Below, one piece after another: positions 58,477-64,000 of a DNA stretch of 64,000 nucleotides. The position numbers and the translations under genes are program-made. Within the stretch, counting starts at the first letter, position 1, and each line of letters opens with the position of its first letter. The DNA comes from Mesorhizobium sp. Lineage in GTDB: Bacteria > Pseudomonadota > Alphaproteobacteria > Rhizobiales > Rhizobiaceae. The notes below the pieces were generated by a model, which did no database searches, was not told the DNA's origin, and saw nothing but the letters and a program-made list of their open reading frames with translations. The stretch is taken from NCBI GenBank assembly GCA_004963905.1, contig SUGL01000004.1, positions 1-64,000 on the forward strand, read 5' to 3'.

Positions 58477-59871
58477 TTAAGCTTTCGCCCATGCTCCGTC
58501 GCGATCATGGCCGCGAAAAGGCAATGGCGGCAGCGGCGGCGCGCCGATGAGCTTGGCGACCGCCGCGGCGGGCCTGAGATCGAAGGACGGCAGGAAGCTG
58601 GCGAAAGGCGACACCACCGGGACGATTGCCATCGGCGGCGGCGCGACACCGCCGCCAGCGGAATCAAGGCGTTCGCCGTCGCGCCAGAGCGCGGGTTCGG
58701 CGGCCAGCGCCCTGCGCAGCAGGCTTGCCGGAACGTCGCCTTCCGGGGCGGATCGTCTGGCAGCGACGGCCCCCACGGGCGCGATCACCAACCCGTCCGG
58801 TCTGTCGCTCAATGTGATCCTGCGCCGGCCGTCCCAGAGGATCTGGTCCTCCGCAGGAATAGTGGTGGGCAGATTGCGCGCCTCGCGGTGAAGGAAAATG
58901 CCGGTCCGGCGCGCATCGACCACCGTCCGCGACAATGTGGCGCAAAGCGTCCCGGACCGCAGACGCTCGAAAAGCGCCCGGCAACGCGCCTCGTCGGCGA
59001 GGAACGAGACGCCGCCGACCGTGGCGAGCAGGATGCGCAGCGCATAACGGGCCGCTTCGCTGTCTTCGCCATCGGCGAAAGCGCGGTCGAGACGGATGAG
59101 CCCTGGAGCCGGCCTGCTGGCGAAGGCCCCGATCAGCACGGCCGCTCGGCGGCCGAGTTCCGCGCGCTCGGCGGCAGCCTGCCCGGCCTTTGCGATCGCC
59201 TGCGTAAAGCGCGCCTCGCCGTCGCCGCCTGCAAGCGAGACGCGCATGCGCGGCCGCTCGAAACGCTGGTCGACATTGGTCGGATCCTCGATCCAGCCGA
59301 CGCCGCGGCGCTTCAGCATCTCGCGCAATGCCGCACGACGTGTGCTAAGCAGCGGGCGGGCGATCCATGTGCGCCAGCCGTAAAGCGTGGCGGGCGCCAT
59401 GCCGGCGAGGCCCCGGTCGTCATAGGCCCTTTCGTCACGCGTCCCTCGATCACGAGCTTGCCGCATCAGCACGGTCTCCGCCTGGTCGTCGGCGGTGTGG
59501 CCGGTTACCACCACGCGGATGCCTTCCGCTTCGGCCGCCTCCGCCAGCAGTCGGTAGCGCGCCTCGCGCGCGGCGGCGGGCAGGCCGGTCGACGGCTTGC
59601 GGTCGGACCAGACGAGTGTTCGATGCGCGATCCCGTGCTCGGCGCAGAGCCGGGCCACGGCTTGCGCTTCCGCTGCCGAATTTGGTCTCAACGCATGATC
59701 GATCGTCACCGCCAGCAGCTTTGCCGCGGGCAGGGTTCGCTCGAGATGGTGCTTGAGGAGAAGGAGAAGGGCGGTCGAGTCGCTGCCGCCGGACACGGCT
59801 GCAACGGCGCCGTTGGAAAAGTCGAAGTCTGAGAAAAGGCGGTCCGAAAGGTCAGGCTCGATATCGAGCAT
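58477..59871 (-). CDS. tilS: tRNA(Ile)-lysidine synthase
   Basis: A 464-residue ATP-dependent enzyme that modifies the wobble C of tRNA-Ile(CAU) to lysidine, essential for AUA decoding. The PP-loop SGGSDS is at residues 27-32; GHTADDQAET and the RPLL...RRAALREML motif follow. ATG 59871 is the first start after the cpoB stop; the longer frame to 60186 overlaps cpoB and is not real. The Shine-Dalgarno is weak. Confidence 0.93.
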   Translation of the reverse strand: MLDIEPDLSDRLFSDFDFSNGAVAAVSGGSDSTALLLLLKHHLERTLPAAKLLAVTIDHALRPNSAAEAQAVARLCAEHGIAHRTLVWSDRKPSTGLPAAAREARYRLLAEAAEAEGIRVVVTGHTADDQAETVLMRQARDRGTRDERAYDDRGLAGMAPATLYGWRTWIARPLLSTRRAALREMLKRRGVGWIEDPTNVDQRFERPRMRVSLAGGDGEARFTQAIAKAGQAAAERAELGRRAAVLIGAFASRPAPGLIRLDRAFADGEDSEAARYALRILLATVGGVSFLADEARCRALFERLRSGTLCATLSRTVVDARRTGIFLHREARNLPTTIPAEDQILWDGRRRITLSDRPDGLVIAPVGAVAARRSAPEGDVPASLLRRALAAEPALWRDGERLDSAGGGVAPPPMAIVPVVSPFASFLPSFDLRPAAAVAKLIGAPPLPPLPFRGHDRDGAWAKA

Positions 59872-59923
59872 CAGTGCATGTCGCCCAGAACCGGTCCCGA
59901 GTTTGGGACGTGCAGGAGAACAG

Positions 59924-61063
59924 CTAGCACGACGCCAGTGCCTTCTCCTGCTTGATGCGCTCCTTGAGCGTGCCGGAAACATCCGGATAGCGCTTGCCGA
60001 TCTCGTTGAAGGTGGCGCAGGCCACATCGTTCTGCTTGAGGCCGACCAGCGACACGCCGAGCTTGAGCAGCATGTCGGGCGCCTTCTTGGCCTTCGGATA
60101 CTCCTTGCTGGCGCCAAGGAAGACCTCCGCCGCGTCGCGGTATTTCTGCTGGCCAAGCAGGGATTCGCCCAGCCAGTAATGCGCATCCGCCGCCTTGGCG
60201 TCCTTGGGGAAGCGGGAGATATGATCGCGGAAACCCTGCTCGGCGGTGGGATAGTCGCCCGACAGGATGAACTGATAGGAGTTGCGGTAGAGCTCGTCCG
60301 GATCGTTGGTCGAGGGCAGCGACGCCATCACCGTGCCGCCGGACTTGCCCTTGCCGCTCTTTGTGCTGGTTTCCGCGGAAGGCGCGTTTGCCGTGGCTGC
60401 CGGAGCCTGCGTCTGCGAGCCCGCCTGCGGGTCGGATTCGGCGTTGACGACATTGCCGTTCTTGTCGACCGTGATGGTGCCGAAGGTCTTCGGCGGCGCG
60501 CCGGTGATCACCTTGCCCGGGTCGCCGGTTTGCGACTCGACGATGACCTCGCCGACGCTCTTGCCGCTGCCAGCCTGCGCGCTCGTATCGGCCGGAGCTT
60601 GCGTCGCCGGGGCTTCGGCGACGCCGCTGTCGCCGGTACCGGCATCGCCCATATTCGTGTTGCCGTTGCCACTGTTGCCGTCCTGCGGCGCGGCCTCGGA
60701 CTTCTTCTGGCCGGTTGGCTTCGCGCCTTGCGAGCCGCCCTCGAGCTGCTGGAAGCGGAACTCGTTGTCTTCCTGCTGCTTGCGCATCTGCTCCTGCATT
60801 TGCAGGATCTGGAAATTGAGCTCCTCGATCTTGCCGTTCATCTGACGCAGCTGATCTTCCAGGCCGGTCATGCCGGCGCTGTCCTGCTGCGCCATCTGCG
60901 CCTGCTCGGGCTTCTTCTTGTCGCCGAAGATGCCGAGTGTCGGCAGGTGAAAGGTGAATCCGCTGTCGGAGGATTGCCCGCTGTCTGCCGGGGCGGCGAC
61001 GCCTGGAATGCTTGATACAAGCAGCAGCGCAAGCGTGCCGCTCAGGACCGTTCTGAAATGCAT
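59924..61063 (-). CDS. cpoB: Tol-Pal coordinator CpoB/YbgF
   Basis: A 379-residue periplasmic protein that coordinates peptidoglycan synthesis with outer membrane constriction. A signal peptide (residues 1-23) is followed by an N-terminal trimerising coiled coil (about 60-110, LEDQLRQMNGKIEELNFQIL), a long Gly/Ser/Ala-rich linker, and C-terminal TPR repeats (YRNSYQFILSGDYPTAEQGFRDHIS... to the end). ATG 61063 fits the signal. The linker is longer than in E. coli CpoB. It follows pal. Confidence 0.93.
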   Translation of the reverse strand: MHFRTVLSGTLALLLVSSIPGVAAPADSGQSSDSGFTFHLPTLGIFGDKKKPEQAQMAQQDSAGMTGLEDQLRQMNGKIEELNFQILQMQEQMRKQQEDNEFRFQQLEGGSQGAKPTGQKKSEAAPQDGNSGNGNTNMGDAGTGDSGVAEAPATQAPADTSAQAGSGKSVGEVIVESQTGDPGKVITGAPPKTFGTITVDKNGNVVNAESDPQAGSQTQAPAATANAPSAETSTKSGKGKSGGTVMASLPSTNDPDELYRNSYQFILSGDYPTAEQGFRDHISRFPKDAKAADAHYWLGESLLGQQKYRDAAEVFLGASKEYPKAKKAPDMLLKLGVSLVGLKQNDVACATFNEIGKRYPDVSGTLKERIKQEKALASC

Positions 61064-61253
61064 TATGTCTCTCGCCGTGAAATCTGTTGGCCTGATGCGC
61101 CTTTCCAAATCGGGATGGGAGGAAGCGCCCTCGCGCTCATAGCAGGACGCGAGACTTCGGCCAAATTTTGTTTCAGGCCGTCGCATATGAAAAAGGCGGC
61201 CCTGAGGCCGCCTTTCGTTCCGCGATGTTGTATTTTTGCCGCCCGACTGAGCC

Positions 61254-61760
61254 TCAGGAACCGGCGCCGGAGAGCGTGGTGACGGCGCGGCGATTCTGCG
61301 ACCAGCAGGAGATATCGTCGCAGACGGCGACCGGGCGTTCCTTGCCGTAGGAGATCGTCTTCAGGCGGTTGGCCGCGACGCCCTTGGAGACCAGGAAGTC
61401 GCGGGTAGCGGCGGCGCGGCGGGCGCCCAGCGCCAGATTGTATTCGCGCGTGCCGCGCTCGTCGGCATGGCCTTCGATGACGATGGCATACTGCCTGTAC
61501 TGGTTGAGCCACTGCGCCTGGCGCGACAGCGTCGTCTGCGCGTCGGCACGGATCGACGAGGAGTCGGTGTCGAAGAAGATGCGGTCGCCGATGTTGACGG
61601 TGAAGTCCTGCGCGGAGCCTGGCGTAGCGGCGCCGGCGCCGTTCAGGCCGAGATCGGCCGCGCTGTTCGGGGTCTTCTTCGAGGCGCAGCCGGTGATGGC
61701 GAGAGCCGCCACCAACGCGATCATAGCCGGATTTCTGGTAAGTGCTGCGATACGGCCCAT
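61254..61760 (-). CDS. pal: peptidoglycan-associated lipoprotein Pal
   Basis: A 168-residue outer membrane lipoprotein binding peptidoglycan and TolB. The lipobox ITGC gives lipidated Cys at about residue 25. The OmpA-like domain shows FFDTDSSSI, EGHADERGTREYNLALGARRA with the mDAP-binding Asp and Arg, and a C-terminal CWSQNRRAVTTL segment. In most relatives it follows tolB directly; here 0.67 kb with a repeat-bounded gene intervenes, and the 182-bp upstream gap contains GGTTAACC half-sites that may provide its own promoter. Confidence 0.96.
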   Translation of the reverse strand: MGRIAALTRNPAMIALVAALAITGCASKKTPNSAADLGLNGAGAATPGSAQDFTVNIGDRIFFDTDSSSIRADAQTTLSRQAQWLNQYRQYAIVIEGHADERGTREYNLALGARRAAATRDFLVSKGVAANRLKTISYGKERPVAVCDDISCWSQNRRAVTTLSGAGS

Positions 61761-61942
61761 GCCGCCCTCTCCTTAGCATTCGAGTGATTTCGTTGATCAC
61801 CCAGTAACCACGTTTGGGTTAACCGGCATTCAAGAAACACGGTTAATATTTCGTTTCAGGCCGCCGTCCTCGGCCATTTTTGCCAGGGGCCACGATGCGA
61901 GCGCACCGTAGGCGGAAATTTGGCCAAAACATGAAAAAAAGG

Positions 61943-62010
61943 GGAACTGAGGAACTGAAGAACTGAGGAACTGAGGAACTGAGGAACTGAGGAACTGAGG
62001 AACTGAGGAA
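61943..62010. repeat. GGAACTGA tandem array, left arm
   Basis: Eight 8-bp units (seven perfect GGAACTGA, one AGAACTGA at 61959-61966) plus a GGAA partial. It ends seven bases before the stop codon of the four-helix-bundle gene and is oriented opposite to the right array. Confidence 0.95.
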
Positions 62011-62016
62011 AAGAAA

Positions 62017-62394
62017 TCAAGTCAGCCTCTCTCGGAGGCTCACGAGCATCCCATGGATTTGGGCATAAGATTGCCGCCAGGCGTCGAGTTGGGGTTGAGA
62101 AATGTATTGAAGGTCGAACGCGTAGAATATCCACGTTTCCGCTTCGCTACATGGCCCAATCGCCATCGAAACGAAGCGGGCAAATTCAGCTTTGGAGTGA
62201 CTCTGCTTGGCAAATCCCTTTGCCAGATTGGCACATATGCCCTTACTCGAGCGGCGCAATTGATCGGCTAGCGCGTATTGCTCAATTTTCGGGAAAGTGA
62301 GAGTGGCTTTGTGCACCTCAAGAGAGACTGTGTAAGCACGCTTGTAGACTTCTAGGTCTCGCGCACGCTCAACGAAGCGCCCTGGCCTCTCCAT
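62017..62394 (-). CDS. four-helix-bundle protein (23S rRNA IVP/Avd-like)
   Basis: A 125-residue protein of the four-helix-bundle family named after proteins encoded in 23S rRNA intervening sequences of Leptospira and Coxiella, and related to the Avd accessory protein of diversity-generating retroelements. Family signatures are the N-terminal DLEVYKRAYTVSLEVHKAT helix, ALADQLRRSSKGICANLAKGF with the conserved basic/Ser cluster, and ARFVSMAIGPCSEAETW. Family members form basic pentamers that bind nucleic acid; cellular function is unknown. The start codon is three bases from the right array, leaving no room for a normal promoter, so it is probably co-transcribed from tolB. Confidence 0.92.
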   Translation of the reverse strand: MERPGRFVERARDLEVYKRAYTVSLEVHKATLTFPKIEQYALADQLRRSSKGICANLAKGFAKQSHSKAEFARFVSMAIGPCSEAETWIFYAFDLQYISQPQLDAWRQSYAQIHGMLVSLRERLT

Positions 62395-62397
62395 TCA

Positions 62398-62429
62398 TCA
62401 GTTCCCCAGTTCTTCAGTTCCTCAGTTCC
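62398..62429. repeat. TCAGTTCC tandem array, right arm
   Basis: Four 8-bp units TCAGTTCC, CCAGTTCT, TCAGTTCC, TCAGTTCC, the reverse complement of the left array unit. The last base is shared with the tolB stop codon (CTA at 62429-62431 on the plus strand). Confidence 0.95.
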
Positions 62430-63748
62430 TACTCCAGCAGCGGCGACCACGCTGGATCCGAGGCGAAGTTCGACGTCGGGATCTGCTGTTCGTTGCGGCC
62501 GGTGAGATCGACCGTGACCAGCTTCGGCCCGCCGGCGGAGTCGCGGAAGAACATCAGCACGCGGCCGTTCGGCGCCCAGGTCGGCCCTTCCTGCTGGAAG
62601 CCGGAGGAAAGGATGCGCTCACCCGAACCGTCGGTCTTCATGACGCCGATCTGGAACTCGCCGCCGCTCTGCTTGGTGAAGGCGATGAGGTCGCCGCGCG
62701 GCGACCATACCGGCGTGGAATAGACGCCGTCGCCGAACGAGATGCGGTGCGGGTTGGAGCCGTCCGCGCCCATGACGTAGATCTGCGACCGGCCGCTGCC
62801 GCCGCCGCGGTCGGAGGTGAAGACGATCTGCGAGCCGTCCGGCGAATAGGACGGCGAGGTGTCGATGGCGACCGAATTGGTGAGCCGCGTCGTCGTGCGG
62901 CTCCTCAGATCCATGGCGAAGATGTTGGAGTTGCCGTCGTCGCGCAGCAGGCTCATGATCACCTTCTGGCCGTCCGGCGAGAAGCGCGGCGCGAACGTCA
63001 TGCCGGGGAAGTTGCCGACCAGCTCGCGCTGCCCGGTCTCGATCTGCAGCAGGTAGACCTTCGGCTGCCCGCTCTCATAGGACATGTAGGTGATTTCCTG
63101 CCGGTTCGGCGAGAAGCGCGGCGTCAGCACGATGGAGCGGCCGTCCGACAAATAGCGCACGTTGGCGCCGTCCTGGTCCATGATGGCGAGACGCTTCTTG
63201 CGCGCGTTCTTGGCGCCGGATTCGTCGACGAAGACGACGCGGGTGTCGAAATAGCCCTTTTCGCCGGTCAACCGCTCATAGATCGCGTCGGCGATGATAT
63301 GGGCGACGCGCCTGGTGTTGGCGTCATTGGCGAAGAACTGTTCGCCGGCCATCTGCTGGCCGGCAAAAGTGTCCCAAAGCCGGTACTGGGCGCGGATGCG
63401 GCCGTCGGCTTCCTTGCCGACGCTGCCGGTGACCAGCGCTTGCGCATTGATCACCTTCCAGTCGTCGAAGCGCGGCGTGGCGTCCGGGCCCGAGATCTTC
63501 TCGATGAAGGCGCTCTTGTCGATCGGCGCGAACAGGCCGGAGCGCTTCAGGTCGGCGGTGACGATTTCCGTGATCTGGGCTCCCAGCGCATCGTTGGACT
63601 GGAAATCCGTGATGGCGATCGGCAGCGGCTCGACATTGCCCTTGTTGACGTTGAGCTCGACGAGGGCCCAGGCCGGCAATGTGGCGGCGGCCGTCATGCC
63701 CAGCGCCATGGCTGCAATCGTCAGGAGCGGCTTGAGGAAAGATCTCAT
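62429..63748 (-). CDS. tolB: Tol-Pal system protein TolB
   Basis: A 439-residue periplasmic beta-propeller protein linking TolA and Pal during outer membrane constriction. It has a Sec signal peptide (residues 1-28, cleavage near AWA-LV), an N-terminal TolB domain, and repeated WD-like blades with SPDG motifs ([41 protein letters not shown]). It ends PAWSPLLE exactly at the repeat array, so an insertion just after the stop left the protein intact. Confidence 0.97.
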   Translation of the reverse strand: MRSFLKPLLTIAAMALGMTAAATLPAWALVELNVNKGNVEPLPIAITDFQSNDALGAQITEIVTADLKRSGLFAPIDKSAFIEKISGPDATPRFDDWKVINAQALVTGSVGKEADGRIRAQYRLWDTFAGQQMAGEQFFANDANTRRVAHIIADAIYERLTGEKGYFDTRVVFVDESGAKNARKKRLAIMDQDGANVRYLSDGRSIVLTPRFSPNRQEITYMSYESGQPKVYLLQIETGQRELVGNFPGMTFAPRFSPDGQKVIMSLLRDDGNSNIFAMDLRSRTTTRLTNSVAIDTSPSYSPDGSQIVFTSDRGGGSGRSQIYVMGADGSNPHRISFGDGVYSTPVWSPRGDLIAFTKQSGGEFQIGVMKTDGSGERILSSGFQQEGPTWAPNGRVLMFFRDSAGGPKLVTVDLTGRNEQQIPTSNFASDPAWSPLLE

Positions 63749-63788
63749 GTCTTCTCGCTTCTCTTCTTTGATGGTTCAGACGCAAGGC

Positions 63789-64000
63789 CTAGAGGCCGAG
63801 CATCTCCCGTGGATCGAACGTGACCCGGATGTCGTTCCAGATGTCCTGCTTGCCGGCGGGAACCTGCAGGCCGGCCACATCGCATTTTTGAACCGCGCGA
63901 ACGGCGCTTTCGTCGAACTGCCGGTTGCCGCTCGACTTTTCGACCGATGGACGGCCGTCGAGCTTGCCGTTGGTGTCGAGATTGAACCGGACCACGACGA
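63789..64000 (-). CDS. tolA: TolA C-terminal fragment, cut by window edge
   Basis: The last 70 or so codons of a gene continuing beyond the window. The sequence VRFNLDTNGKLDGRPSVEKSS...AVRAVQKCD...VTFDPREMLGL is the TonB-like C-terminal domain of alphaproteobacterial TolA, which spans the periplasm and contacts TolB and Pal. It lies 40 bases upstream of tolB, as expected in the tol-pal operon. Confidence 0.88.
   Translation of the reverse strand, partial: VVVRFNLDTNGKLDGRPSVEKSSGNRQFDESAVRAVQKCDVAGLQVPAGKQDIWNDIRVTFDPREMLGL

Larger units (their letters stand above)
61943..62429 (-). mobile_element. candidate repeat-bounded four-helix-bundle element
   Basis: A compact 487-bp unit: inverted arrays of an 8-bp repeat at both ends with a single gene filling the inside, inserted so that the right array begins at the last base of the tolB stop codon region. 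No transposase is present. Base composition inside is AT-richer than the flanking tol-pal genes. Calling it a mobile element is inference from architecture, the interrupted operon, and the empty look-alike at 20989-21079. Confidence 0.55.

Noticed and set aside
61943..62010. CRISPR-like array
   Set aside because: Units are 8 bp head to tail with no spacers, and no cas genes are present.
62017..62394. True 23S rRNA intervening sequence
   Set aside because: The flanks are tolB and pal coding sequence, not rRNA, so it is a free-standing relative of such proteins.

Overview
This 64-kb window looks like chromosomal DNA of a high-GC alphaproteobacterium of the order Rhizobiales, most like Mesorhizobium or another Phyllobacteriaceae. 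The support is the gene families (PhaR/PhaA/PhaB, RpoH2-type sigma factor, CarD, Omp25/RopB-like beta-barrels, SUV3-like helicase, DUF1036, DUF1244), the RIME-like palindromes typical of rhizobia, an EcfG-type promoter, CtrA boxes and GANTC sites. I see no tRNA, rRNA, CRISPR array, transposase or prophage. Assignment is by recognition of protein families; no database search was run.

Layout. 1-8.3 kb: alpha/beta hydrolase, pyruvate kinase with a DUF1036 protein, N-formylglutamate amidohydrolase with DUF1244, an MFS transporter, a LysR regulator divergent from an NAD-binding epimerase, and a 52-residue DUF3309 peptide. 8.3-18.7 kb: an RND efflux pump with its adaptor, an aldehyde dehydrogenase, a patatin-like phospholipase, and two divergent citrate-synthase paralogues, one carrying an N-terminal helix-turn-helix. 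18.9-21.9 kb: the polyhydroxybutyrate cluster phaR, phaA, phaB. 22-28 kb: a GANTC-rich intergenic region, then a SUV3-like RNA helicase, an S4 RNA-binding protein, a 7Fe ferredoxin and CarD. 28-36 kb: a cystine-type ABC transporter, rpoH2 behind an EcfG promoter, a secreted caspase-like protein and an M48 lipoprotein protease. 36-42.4 kb: a TPP-riboswitch-controlled thiamine transporter (thiB-thiP-thiQ), divergent thiamine pyrophosphokinase and an ABC-F ATPase. 42.4-54.3 kb: a CcdA/CcdB toxin-antitoxin pair, a proline-rich membrane protein, purA, an EamA transporter, serC-serA behind a probable serC leader, two Omp25-like porins each behind an exact CtrA box, and glmM. 54.7-64 kb: two secreted two-cysteine repeat proteins, then the block ftsH, tilS, cpoB, pal, tolB and a TolA fragment on the minus strand.

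The most unusual structure is at 61943-62429. A gene for a four-helix-bundle protein of the 23S rRNA intervening-sequence/Avd family sits exactly between two inverted arrays of an 8-bp tandem repeat, wedged between the tolB stop codon and pal. A gene-less structure of the same architecture (7-bp units in two inverted arrays) lies between phaA and phaB, and a third 7-bp array forms the left edge of the window. I propose that these are occupied, empty and partial forms of one uncharacterised repeat-bounded element. Other points of interest are the GANTC/11-bp repeat region, the two-cysteine repeat proteins, the HTH-fused citrate synthase and several dispersed palindromic repeat families.
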